From contig JAUCGD010000048.1 of the NCBI GenBank assembly GCA_030377945.1, forward strand, positions 1-19,502: DNA of 19,502 bases, written 5' to 3'. Below are positions 7,512 to 15,046 of this stretch, piece by piece. How positions within the stretch are numbered: position 1 is the stretch's first letter; every line of letters starts with the position of its first letter. The DNA is from Desulfobacterales bacterium HSG17 (GTDB lineage: Bacteria > Desulfobacterota > Desulfobacteria > Desulfobacterales > Desulfococcaceae). Under the pieces are notes generated by a model that saw only the letters and a list, made by a program, of their open reading frames with translations, did not search any database and was not told where the DNA came from. A program made the position numbers and the translations under genes.

Positions 7512-8603
7512 ATGAGTGAAATCAATATTACCAAAGAAAATAGGCATGGTTATACAAAATGCTCATTTGTATGTCCTGAATGTAAAACAGTATTAGAGCT
7601 CCTTGATGCAGGATACCATTGTATCAAATGTAAAATTAATTATCCCGTGCTTGACAACATACCAATTTTTTCTGAGATAGGAAATTATTATGGAGAAGTA
7701 AAACATTCTCAAATGACAGCAATACTTGAGAATGCAAAAACATTAGGATATCAGCAGGCATTGAAATCCCATATTAACAATTCTTTTGTATACAAATATG
7801 CGATAGATGAATCAAGAGCAAAATGGATAGAAATAATTCCTCATGATAAGAATACTCGGTTTTTGGATGTTGGATGTGGATGGGGAACAAACACCATTCC
7901 TATTTCATATCAAGTAAAAGAAATTGTTGCTTTAGATGCCACTTATGAAAGAGTTAAATTTGTAGATATACGATCTGAGCAAGAAAATCTTCATAATGTT
8001 GTTCCGGTATTGGGGTCGGCCATTAAACTTCCTTTCCCAAATGAAAGCTTTGATGTGGTTGCGTTTAATGGGGTGTTGGAATGGTTAGGAATGATTAATT
8101 TTGAGATTGATCCTATGACAATTCAGACACAAGCTATAAGAGAGGCTTATCGTGTATTAAAAACTGATGGGAAAATATATATTGGGATAGAAAATCGATA
8201 TAGTTTAAGATATTTTTTAGGAGACCATGATGACCATAGTTTTATGAGGTTTACTAGTCTAATGCCTCGAAGATTAGCTGATTTCTATTGCCAAATTAGA
8301 ACAGGAAAAAAATACTATACATACACCCATTCACTTTCAGACTATAAAAAAATATTATATACATCGGGTTTTGATAATATTTTAACATATTTACCTTGGC
8401 CCGATTATAGAAATCCTACTACAATTATACCTCTCGAATGTGAAAAAATTATTGAGCTGATTAATTCTCGATTAAAAGAAAGGGATTCAATCTCTTTCAG
8501 ACAATATTTATATTTAAACTTGTTAAAGTTATTAACAAAGATCGAAAAAAAAGGCAGTTTAATTCATTCATTCTGTTTTGTTGGGGAAAAGAAAAATTTG
8601 TGA
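7512..8603 (+). CDS. SAM-dependent methyltransferase with N-terminal zinc-ribbon (Trm112-like) segment
   Basis: I place the start at the ATG at 7512, behind AAGGAA (7495-7500), rather than at a TTG at 7464 with no ribosome site. This gives 363 residues. Residues 18-53 hold two CxxC pairs (C21, C24, C37, C40) followed by YPVLDNIPIF, the Trm112-like/zinc-ribbon lead-in common in glycan-cluster methyltransferases. The class I Rossmann domain follows: LDVGCGWGTNTIP at 118-130 (SAM motif I), ALDATYERVKF, then LPFPNESFDVVAFNGVLEW and AYRVLKTDGKIYIG. Such enzymes methylate sugars or lipids on the cytoplasmic side. It is separated from the upstream operon only by the IS200 element, so it was probably part of it. 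The acceptor is unknown. Confidence 0.88.
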   Translation: MSEINITKENRHGYTKCSFVCPECKTVLELLDAGYHCIKCKINYPVLDNIPIFSEIGNYYGEVKHSQMTAILENAKTLGYQQALKSHINNSFVYKYAIDESRAKWIEIIPHDKNTRFLDVGCGWGTNTIPISYQVKEIVALDATYERVKFVDIRSEQENLHNVVPVLGSAIKLPFPNESFDVVAFNGVLEWLGMINFEIDPMTIQTQAIREAYRVLKTDGKIYIGIENRYSLRYFLGDHDDHSFMRFTSLMPRRLADFYCQIRTGKKYYTYTHSLSDYKKILYTSGFDNILTYLPWPDYRNPTTIIPLECEKIIELINSRLKERDSISFRQYLYLNLLKLLTKIEKKGSLIHSFCFVGEKKNL

Positions 8604-8889
8604 TTGTTTTATTATAAATTTTGAAAGAAAATTGGGCTATAAATTGGGTTGGAATAAAAATTGTGGAATTGAAAGCAATAATTGAAAAACCTGAAAAACA
8701 AATATAATTTGTCGTATTGGAAGCTTGTCGTCTATTCAAATGGGTTACACTAAAAATAGTATAGTGTGAAGAATAGAAGACAAAATATGGTAAGATTATT
8801 TTTATAAAAATTGGGATTTAAACACAAAAGCATATGCAAAACTGGGTAAATTAGCTATTGATTTATGTTTTTTTTATGGGAGGCGATAG
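8604..8889. other. AT-rich intergenic stretch with a long imperfect inverted repeat
   Basis: No credible gene is seen in these 286 bases. The main structure is an imperfect palindrome at 8725-8783 (listed separately). GGGAGG at 8878-8883 is the ribosome site of the next gene. No clear sigma-70 promoter or U-tract terminator is visible. Confidence 0.5.
8725..8783. repeat. Imperfect palindrome / cruciform-forming inverted repeat
   Basis: TTGTCGTCTATTC (8725-8737) pairs with GAATAGAAGACAA (8771-8783) with one mismatch in 13. An inner arm TTACACTA (8745-8752) pairs with TAGTGTGA (8762-8769) with one G-T wobble. There is no U-tract on either side, so an ordinary terminator is unlikely. It could be a miniature mobile element end, a protein site or an RNA structure. 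Confidence 0.55.
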
Positions 8890-9987
8890 ATGTCTAATCG
8901 ACAGGTTAAAAGTGTTTCTATTGGTGACGGCTATCATTATGAGTATGGTAACTTTGGGAAAAAAAAATGGGAAGATATAATCAGGCTTTTTGCGGATGCG
9001 AATGTCTACCAGACCTGGTCTTATGGACAGGTTCGTTGGGGGATTGGGAACCTACAACACTTGCTACTTTATTTAGATGAACAACTGGTTGCTGCCGTTC
9101 AGATAAGAATTGTAAGGATACCTATCGTCGGTGGGGGAATTGCATATATTTCAAGTGGTCCCATGACAAATCGTTTTGATTGTGATCCAGAGTCTGAAGT
9201 TTTAAAATGGATGTTACGCGCTTTGTATCTGGAGTTTGTAATAAAAAAAAAATTATATTTACGCATTGTTCCATTTATAGTTGATAATAACAAAATTGAG
9301 ATTCCCCGTATTTTTTTAGACGAAAAGTTTAAAAAGGATCATAGTGCTTCAAAGTATCGTACATTTTTAAATGATCTGTCTCCTTCTCTTGATGAATTAA
9401 TGATGGGGTTGAAGAAAAAGTGGCGTTACGATTTGCGACGTGCTAAACAAGAAAATCTTGTTGTTACGGGAGGAACTGGGCTTGAATTTTATCAAGCGTT
9501 TAAGGAACTTTATTTGGAGATGCATGATAGGAAACAATTTGTCGAATCTGTGGATATTAATGATTTTGAAAAAATTCATAAAGATTTATCTGAGGATTTA
9601 AAATTTCAGATTTTAATTGTCTCTTTTGAGAACAAACCAGTTTCTGCATCGGTTTGGTCGGGAATTGGTAATACGGGGATTGAAATCCTTTCAGCTACTG
9701 GCGGGCTTGGGTTAAAATTGCGAAGTTCTTTTTTTCTTAAATGGTCAATGCTGGAAAGTATGAAGTTGCATGGTTGTTTGTATATAGATCAAGGAGGGGT
9801 TGATCCTATTAAGAACCCTGGTGGTTATCACTATAAAAAAGGTTTGGGAGGTGTTGATATACAACATCTCGGTACGTTTTGGGCGTGTGAAAATTTCATG
9901 AGTAATGTTTTCGTATATTTGGCAGAATTTTTAAAAAGAAATTATATAAAAATTAAAAAAAATGGTATACTTGGGAAAAACAGGTAA
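8890..9987 (+). CDS. FemAB/GNAT-like protein (PEP-CTERM-associated type)
   Basis: The 365-residue protein resembles the FemAB-like, double-GNAT acyltransferases found in EPS and exosortase gene sets. Features include VYQTWSYGQVRWG (39-51), the basic stretch LKKKWRYDLRRAKQEN (174-189), VSFENKPVSASVWSGI with the core strand of the acetyltransferase_6 fold, and the closing IDQGGVDPIKNPGGYHYKKGLGG. FemABX proteins transfer amino acids from aminoacyl-tRNA to peptidoglycan precursors; for the EPS-associated relatives the reaction is not established. A strong GGGAGG ribosome site precedes the ATG by 6 bases. It is 6 bp upstream of the second GT4 gene, so the two are co-transcribed. Given the deacetylases upstream, N-acylation of a free amino sugar is a reasonable but untested role. 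Confidence 0.85.
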   Translation: MSNRQVKSVSIGDGYHYEYGNFGKKKWEDIIRLFADANVYQTWSYGQVRWGIGNLQHLLLYLDEQLVAAVQIRIVRIPIVGGGIAYISSGPMTNRFDCDPESEVLKWMLRALYLEFVIKKKLYLRIVPFIVDNNKIEIPRIFLDEKFKKDHSASKYRTFLNDLSPSLDELMMGLKKKWRYDLRRAKQENLVVTGGTGLEFYQAFKELYLEMHDRKQFVESVDINDFEKIHKDLSEDLKFQILIVSFENKPVSASVWSGIGNTGIEILSATGGLGLKLRSSFFLKWSMLESMKLHGCLYIDQGGVDPIKNPGGYHYKKGLGGVDIQHLGTFWACENFMSNVFVYLAEFLKRNYIKIKKNGILGKNR

Positions 9988-9993
9988 TGTAAA

Positions 9994-11154
9994 ATGGTAA
10001 ATTTGCAAACTTTTAAAATCTTGATTGTGGCAGAAGGGGCTGCTTGGGCTGGTATTGAAAATCATCTAGTAGATCTGATACCCCATATTATTGGGAATAA
10101 ATCAATTGTCTGTGATGTTCTTCTCTTTGCTGATGGTGCATTGGCAGATTCACTTCGTTCGAAAGGTATAAGAGTTGTAATTGTAAAGAAAGGTAATTTC
10201 TTTGTTACGTTAGTTCATTTGATTAATCATATAACAAAAAATCGTTATAATATCATTCATACGCACAGCAATGTTGCATTGTATATAGGGTTATGTTTGC
10301 CATTTTTTATTCGTAGAATTTATTGGATTAACACTCAACACAGTAAACCGGAACCTCTTGTTGGGAGAAACAAATTTAAAGGTCGTATCGCGGAACAGGC
10401 GATCTGTTTTTTTATGAAATATTTTCCATCCGCAAGGGTTATAGCTGTTTCAAAAGATCTTGCTGAATGGCTCATTAGACATAAGCAAATTTCTCATGAA
10501 AAGATTCGGGTGATTAGGAATGGAATATCATTGCCTAAAATTGATAATGTTGCTAAACAAAGATGTTTTGAGAAGTTTGGTTACGGTGTGGAAACTTTCA
10601 GTATGTGTGTTGTCGGTAGATTAGTGCCTGTAAAGGGTCATAAATATTTGATTGAGGCTTTGCAAATTTTATCTGAAAATATTTTTTTTACAAAGAAATG
10701 TCAGTTACTGGTAATCGGTGATGGGCCTTTGTTGCAAGAATTGAAAGAGCAATGTATCGAGGCAGATATTGTCAATCAAGTTTCGGTTATAGGGTTCAGG
10801 GATGACGCTCGTTTAATTATGGCTGTTTCCGATGTAATAATTATTCCTTCAATACATGAGGGAATACCATACACCTTGCTTGAGGCGATGGCACTGATGC
10901 GCCCAATAATCGCTTCAGATGTTGGTGGATTACAAGAGATTTTAACACACGGTCATGATGCACATCTCGTTCCTCCGAGTGACTCTATTGCCTTGGCAAA
11001 GGCTATTCAGTTTGTGGCAGAAGATAAATGGTACGCAAAACGTTTGGCTACGGAGGCTTTTTATACTGTTAAGGAGAAGTATTCAGCCAAGAAAATGGCC
11101 TCAGAAACAGTTAATGCCTATCTTACTATGTGGAACTCTAGTGAAAAATTTTAA
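9994..11154 (+). CDS. GT4-family glycosyltransferase (second copy)
   Basis: The 386-residue GT-B protein starts KILIVAEGAAWAGIENHL (8-25), the GT4 donor-side loop. It has VIRNGISLP in the hinge (173-181), VVGRLVPVKGHKYLIEAL (206-223) and the E-x7-E motif in HEGIPYTLLEAMA (E289 and E297), followed by ASDVGGLQEIL. It is clearly different in sequence from the GT4 at 2193-3308, so it is not a local duplication. It probably adds another sugar to the same glycan. AGGTAA overlapping the end of the FemAB-like gene serves as ribosome site. It is the last intact gene before the IS5-type insertions. Confidence 0.92.
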   Translation: MVNLQTFKILIVAEGAAWAGIENHLVDLIPHIIGNKSIVCDVLLFADGALADSLRSKGIRVVIVKKGNFFVTLVHLINHITKNRYNIIHTHSNVALYIGLCLPFFIRRIYWINTQHSKPEPLVGRNKFKGRIAEQAICFFMKYFPSARVIAVSKDLAEWLIRHKQISHEKIRVIRNGISLPKIDNVAKQRCFEKFGYGVETFSMCVVGRLVPVKGHKYLIEALQILSENIFFTKKCQLLVIGDGPLLQELKEQCIEADIVNQVSVIGFRDDARLIMAVSDVIIIPSIHEGIPYTLLEAMALMRPIIASDVGGLQEILTHGHDAHLVPPSDSIALAKAIQFVAEDKWYAKRLATEAFYTVKEKYSAKKMASETVNAYLTMWNSSEKF

Positions 11155-11322
11155 GCGTAAAAGGGTAATTCTATAAAAATAGTACAAATTTTAAAAGACA
11201 TATCCGATTTTGAGTGTTTCTATTGAGATGAGACCAAGATATGATCTTTCTTTGAAATTGTAGATACAAAATCATGCTGCATTTTTGTATGATTTCACTA
11301 TATATGATGTGGTCAGTTTAAT
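11155..11322. other. Spacer between the GT4 gene and the IS5-type element, with a possible terminator hairpin
   Basis: There is no gene. ATACAAAA (11264-11271) and TTTTGTAT (11283-11290) form an 8-bp stem with an 11-base loop. An alternative stem AAATCAT/ATGATTT (11269-11275, 11289-11295) excludes the first. The stem is AT-only apart from one pair and no long U-tract follows, so the terminator call is weak. Confidence 0.3.
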
Positions 11323-11516
11323 GAGAGCTTTGCAAGATAAGACCACACCTCAAATTATAGCATTTTGAACAAAATTTTTAAAAATCAGGACTCAAAAGAG
11401 TCCAGTACAACTAAAATTTAAGCTTTTTAAAGAGGAAATCAGCTGATAACCAGCCCGATTTTACCTCCAAATGGGGCTTTTTGCCCGGATTGTGATGTCC
11501 GGGCGCACCTATCCAA

Positions 11517-11837
11517 CTACACCGGGAGAACTTCAGAGATTTTGACCCCTTTTTTCAAATTGAAAGCAAATTGCCGAAACATAATATCAATGGTATTTTT
11601 CATAATCTGCGGAAACCGAGCTTTGTATCCTTTATCATGTAAGTGGCTTATGCCGAAATACTGTTCCATTATGTACCGATATTTTGCAATAGCTTTATTC
11701 CTTGTAATCTCGATCTCTGTGAGTTTGGCATTAACGTTGTCCTTACGCATGATACCATCTCGAATATTATTTAAAGCAAGAAATTCACGATTAAGAGCTC
11801 CAGCATAACTTTTATCAACATAAACAGTTTGAATCTT
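11517..11837 (-). pseudogene. Outer IS5-type transposase, C-terminal fragment
   Basis: The minus-strand frame starts at the insertion junction (11837) with KIQTVYVDKSYAGALNREF and ends LKKGVKISEVLPV at a TAG at 11517-11519. It keeps the second catalytic aspartate (VYVDKSY) and the Y-R-x-x-x-E segment (RYIMEQYFG) that carries the glutamate. The inner copy has GY where this has SY. It joins logically to the N-terminal fragment at 13266-14013, which breaks off at the same codon. It has no start of its own and is non-functional. Confidence 0.9.
11831..11837. repeat. Left target-site duplication GAATCTT of the inner IS
   Basis: This heptamer is identical to 13259-13265 and directly abuts the inner element's terminal repeat. 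The equivalent position in the inner transposase gene reads GAATTTT, showing where in the gene the insertion happened. Confidence 0.85.
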
Positions 11838-11902
11838 GAGAGCTTTGCGAGATTGACCTACACCCCGGATTATAACATTTTGAACAAAAATTTTAAAAAT
11901 CA

Positions 11903-11918
11903 GGACTCAAGAGAGTCC
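11903..11918 (-). terminator. Rho-independent-type terminator of the inner IS transposase
   Basis: On the minus strand, GGACTC-TCTT-GAGTCC is followed by TGATTTTTAAAATTTTTG, about 110 bases after the transposase stop. The same hairpin occurs at the matching place in the outer copy (about 11389-11404). The stem is short (6 bp), so termination strength is uncertain. Confidence 0.5.
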
Positions 11919-12030
11919 ATTACAACAAAATTCAAACCTTTTTAAGAGATATCCGGCTGATAACCAGCCCTATTTTACCTCCAAATGAGGCTTTTTGCCC
12001 GGATTTTGGTATCAGGGCACATCTATCCAA

Positions 12031-13094
12031 CTACACCGGGAGAACTTCAAGGATTTTAGCCCCTTTTCTTAAATTAAAAGCAAATTGCCGGAACATGATA
12101 TCAATGGTATTTTTCATTATCTGTGGAAACCGTGCTTTGTATCCTTTATCATGCAGGTGGCTTATACCGAAGTACTGCTCAACTATGTATCGATATTTAG
12201 AAATGGCTTTATTCCTTGTAATCTCAAAATCAGTAAGTTTGGCATTAACATTGTCTTTACGCATGATACCATCTTTAATATTGTTTAAAGCAAGAAACTC
12301 ACGATTAGGAGCCCCAGCATATCCTTTATCAGCATAGGCAGTTTGAATTTTATCAGCATGCATACTGTAAATCACAGCATAGGGCAGATATTTAGAATCA
12401 TGATGCGAACCAGGACTCAAAGTACTAGCAAGAATAAATCCATTGTCAGTATCAACCGCAGCATGCTCTTTAAGGCCGTAATGGTATTTGTCATTCTTAA
12501 AAGTCCAGTCAGAATCAATATCTCTGGTAAATTTTTTAGTGTTGCCATTTTTGTCCAACTTGCCTTCTGGCGTATTATATTTTTCTTTAAGTTCCTCTAT
12601 CTTTTTTTTAGAGACAGGCCTGCTTGCAGACTTAACAAGCCTGGCATCAACAGCAACACCTTTATTAATAGTAATACCATCTCGATGGAATTGTTTAAGG
12701 AGGGCACTGTTAATTTGAACCATGGCATCTTTGGAGATACGCTTTCTAAAGCGTGAAAAAGTACTATGGTCAGGAGAAGGAGAATCAAAAGGCATATCAA
12801 GAAAGAATTTAAAAGAGATGCGGTCGTAGATTTGGCTTTCAAGTTCAGGATCCGATTTAATCTGAAACCATTTTGCAACATCATACATTTGAACAAAAAC
12901 AAGGGAGAATATGCTCTTTCCCCTTTATTGGATTTGCCAGGTTTATAAAATTTTATGAGAAGTTCATCAATCGGTTCCCAGTCAATGGTATTGTTAACTG
13001 TTTTTAAGAATTTAAGGGATCTGTTTTTATCAGCATATTTTTGAATAGCAATGTCAGCAAAGGAAAAGTATTTATCGATTTTTTTGTAAGCCAT
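12031..13094 (-). pseudogene. Inner IS5-type transposase, full length but frameshifted
   Basis: The gene starts at the ATG at 13094 behind an AGGAGG ribosome site and ends at the TAG at 12031-12033. With one base restored it would encode 354 residues. The N-terminal DUF772-like half (MAYKKIDKYFSFADIAIQKY, then SPLFLFKCMMLQ) runs into another frame near 12873, because CAAAATGG here stands where the other copy has CAAAAGTGG. The remaining frame reads KWFQIKSDPELESQ onward. It keeps all three catalytic parts: VAVDARLVKS, TAYADKGYAGAPNREF, and KYRYIVEQYFG with the Y-R-E residues of IS5-type enzymes. It is a pseudogene unless ribosomal frameshifting or a sequencing error explains the missing G. 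Confidence 0.9.
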
Positions 13095-13258
13095 GATGCC
13101 TCCTGTAAGTTGATATTAGTAAGATAGATATAACATGAATACTCAATAAAATCAAATAGATAATGACAATTTTAGCAAAAAATGATAAAAAATTATCAAC
13201 AAAATAAGGCTGGATTTGAGTCAATTTAAGCAAATTGAAGGATTCGTGCAAAGCTCTG

Positions 13259-13265
13259 GAATCTT
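13259..13265. repeat. Right target-site duplication GAATCTT of the inner IS
   Basis: This is the exact partner of the heptamer at 11831-11837 and lies immediately outside the inner element's right end. Confidence 0.85.
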
Positions 13266-14013
13266 ATCTTGTGTATGCATGCTGTAGATCACAGCATAAG
13301 GCAAATACTTCGAATCGTGATGCGAACCAGGACTCAAAGTAGTAGAAAGGATAAACCCATTATCAGTATCAACAGCAGAATGCTCTTTAAGGCCATAATG
13401 GTATTTATCATTTTTAAACGTCCAGTCAGAATCAATGTCCCTGGTAAATTTTTTAATGTTGCCATTTTTATCCAGCTTGCCTTCAGGAGAATTATAATGT
13501 TCTTTAATTTCTTTTATCTTTTCTTTAGAGACAGGCCTGCTTGCAGATTTAACCAGCCTGGCATCAACAGCAACCCCTTTATTAATGGTAATACCATCCC
13601 GATGGAATTGTTTAAGAAGAGCACTGTTAATTTGAACCATGGCATTTTTGGAAAGGCGCTTTCTAAAGCGTGAAAAAGTACTATGGTCAGGAGAAGAAGA
13701 ATCAAAAGGCATATCAAGAAAAAATTTAAAAGAGATTCGGTCGTAGATTTGGCTTTCAAGCTCAGGGTCCGATTTAATCTGAAACCACTTTTGCAGCATC
13801 ATGCATTTGAACAAAAACAAAGGGGAATAAGCTTTTTCGCCTTTATTCGATTTACCAGGTTTATAAAATTTGATGAGAAGTTCATCAACAGGTTCCCAAT
13901 CAATGGTATTGTTAATAGTTTTTAAGAATTTAAGGGATCTATTTTTATCAGCATATTTTTGAATAGTAATGTCAGCAAAGGAAAAGTATTTATCGATTTT
14001 TTTTGTAACCCAT
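13266..14013 (-). pseudogene. Outer IS5-type transposase, N-terminal fragment
   Basis: The start codon ATG at 14013 follows a perfect AGGAGG, but the eighth A of an A8 run (14002-ish on the minus strand; the inner copy has A7) puts the frame into a TAA after seven codons. Downstream, the normal frame resumes with FLFKCMMLQKWFQIKSDP and GVAVDARLVKSASRPVS, which carries the first catalytic aspartate. It stops at the junction after SMHTQDKI, where the inner element was inserted. So this copy was disrupted twice: by a homopolymer frameshift and by the insertion. A8 runs can cause transcriptional slippage, which might once have allowed some correct protein. Confidence 0.9.
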
Positions 14014-14176
14014 GGTGCCTCCTGTAAGTTGATTTTAATGAGACAAATATAGGATAATACTTAATAAAATCAAATAGATAATGCAAGTTAAGCAAAAAAA
14101 TGACAAAAATTTTTCAACAATCTGAGGGAGGGTTGGAATTAATGAAAAAGCAACGGGTGATTCGTACAAAGCTCTT

Positions 14177-14232
14177 AAATTTGATTATCAGGATCGATAA
14201 ACTGTTTAATAATTTGTTGTTCGACTTGCGCT
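14177..14232 (+). pseudogene. Detached 5' piece of the class I methyltransferase gene
   Basis: Directly after the outer IS end, one frame reads LNLIIRIDKLFNNLLFDLRY, then GSFLGG. It then hits a G7 run (14226-14232), after which the methyltransferase continues in the next frame as NVITKHAHIGAHD. With six Gs the two parts would join in one reading frame. The beginning of the gene is missing and was probably removed or displaced by the outer IS. An ATG inside the IS end (14100 or 14142) could in principle start this frame. Confidence 0.6.
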
Positions 14233-14757
14233 ATGGCAGTTTCTTGGGGGGGCAATGTCATAACAAAGCACGCTCACATCGGCGCCCATGACATTGTAAA
14301 TACAGACTATGAGATTCTTCCTTACTTATTCGGAGATTTAATTACCGAAAACGATGTCATCGTGGATGTGGGCTGCGGCAAGGGCCGGGTTATAAATTGG
14401 CTGCTTTCCAGGAAAATTCAAAACAGAATTATCGGCATCGAATTAAATCCGGAAATCGCCGCCAGAACAAAAAAAAGACTAAGAAAGTTCAAGAATGTTG
14501 AAATAATTTCAGGAAATATCCTCGAATGCCTACCGGAAAATGGGATATTGTTCTACCTGTACAATCCATTCGATGCGACCGTTATGGAACGATTCAAAAG
14601 CCTCCTTTACGATAAGCTGGGTTCAACCCCGAATCTGTCAATTATATATCACAATTGCCATCACCTGGATTGCTTTGCAAACGACCCTCGCTTTATAGTC
14701 TCCGATATCAAAATCCCCTCAATCAGGGACAGATCCGCGCTTATCCGGTTAAAATAG
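14233..14757 (+). CDS. Class I SAM-dependent methyltransferase, 5' end broken
   Basis: The open frame from the ATG at 14233 encodes 174 residues. It has a clear SAM-binding motif, DVIVDVGCGKGRVINWLL (41-58), then IIGIELNPEIAARTKKRL (67-84), VEIISGNI and a motif-IV-like FYLYNPFD (107-114). The start is probably not the ancestral one: sequence just upstream continues the protein in another frame, and a one-base excess in the G7 run separates them. No ribosome site precedes 14233. Codon use here favours C and G in third positions far more than the EPS genes, so this gene probably has a separate origin. The substrate is unknown. It might be a remnant rather than an active gene. Confidence 0.75.
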   Translation: MAVSWGGNVITKHAHIGAHDIVNTDYEILPYLFGDLITENDVIVDVGCGKGRVINWLLSRKIQNRIIGIELNPEIAARTKKRLRKFKNVEIISGNILECLPENGILFYLYNPFDATVMERFKSLLYDKLGSTPNLSIIYHNCHHLDCFANDPRFIVSDIKIPSIRDRSALIRLK

Positions 14758-14815
14758 TTTCTACGCTTTATTGCTGCTGAAATTGGAGCCTTTGATGTTA
14801 GTCTGACTTAGAAAC

Positions 14816-14965
14816 CCTGGTCCTGTGGGCCAGGTCAGAGTGCAATGTCTTTGCCAGCTGTACGACTCAATGTTACTCTATGATCGAGTTGTCCCCACAA
14901 AATAATGATCAAGGAGTAACGAATGAGTCGATTTTATAAATTATCACAAGATATTATGGCTCATA
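14816..14965 (+). mobile_element. Decayed 5' end of a second IS200/IS605-type element
   Basis: CCTGGTCC-TGT-GGGCCAGG (14816-14834) forms an 8-bp hairpin with one wobble, like an IS200 left end. GTTACTC (14872-14878) pairs with GAGTAAC (14914-14920), and GATC (14882-14885) with GATC (14907-14910). Together they bury the AAGGAG ribosome site (14911-14916) of an ATG at 14923. That start encodes MSRFYKLSQDIMAH, which recalls the common N-terminus of Y1 transposases, but the frame then loses resemblance and stops at 15043-15045. The same leader logic is seen in the intact element at 6870-6923, yet the sequence differs, so it is another element type. Confidence 0.5.
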
Positions 14966-15046
14966 TTTTGCATATAAATTTTAATATATATGTAACACTG
15001 TATTGCAGATATATTGGGAATAAAATTTTTATTATGGAGGTTTGAT

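Larger units (their letters stand above)
11838..13258 (-). mobile_element. Inner IS5-type insertion sequence inside the outer copy
   Basis: The left end is GAGAGCTTTGCGAGAT at 11838 and the right end is the inverse complement of CAGAGCTTTGCACGAAT finishing at 13258. The element is 1421 bp. Both sides are flanked by the same heptamer GAATCTT (11831-11837 and 13259-13265), which is present once in the reconstructed outer transposase gene. It carries one frameshifted transposase gene. A hairpin GGACTC/GAGTCC (11903-11918) followed on the minus strand by a U-rich tract looks like its transcription terminator. Confidence 0.92.
11323..14176 (-). mobile_element. Outer IS5-type insertion sequence, split by a second copy
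   Basis: The outer ends are GAGAGCTTTGCAAGAT at 11323 and the inverse complement of AAGAGCTTTGTACGAAT finishing at 14176, an imperfect terminal inverted repeat. Removing the inner element (1421 bp) and one 7-bp duplication leaves 1426 bp, matching the inner copy's size. Left part 11323-11837 holds the transposase 3' end and trailer; right part 13259-14176 holds the 5' end and promoter side. The flanking heptamers (GTTTAAT on the left, AAATTTG on the right) do not match, so no target duplication survives. The transposase is DDE-type of the IS5 group (DUF772 plus DDE domain). Confidence 0.88.

Noticed and set aside
12343..12756. Plus-strand open frames of 137 codons here and 134 codons at 13269-13673
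   Set aside because: Both are the antisense of the IS5-type transposase and resemble each other only because the two IS copies are homologous.
11323..14176. Tandem repeats here as a CRISPR array or three separate IS copies
   Set aside because: The repeats are long coding segments with terminal inverted repeats. The split transposase and the target duplication show two nested elements, not three copies or an array.
14757..14923. Structured leader as a riboswitch
   Set aside because: I could not match it to a riboswitch consensus I know. The hairpin that covers a ribosome site just before MSRFYKLS fits an IS200-type leader.
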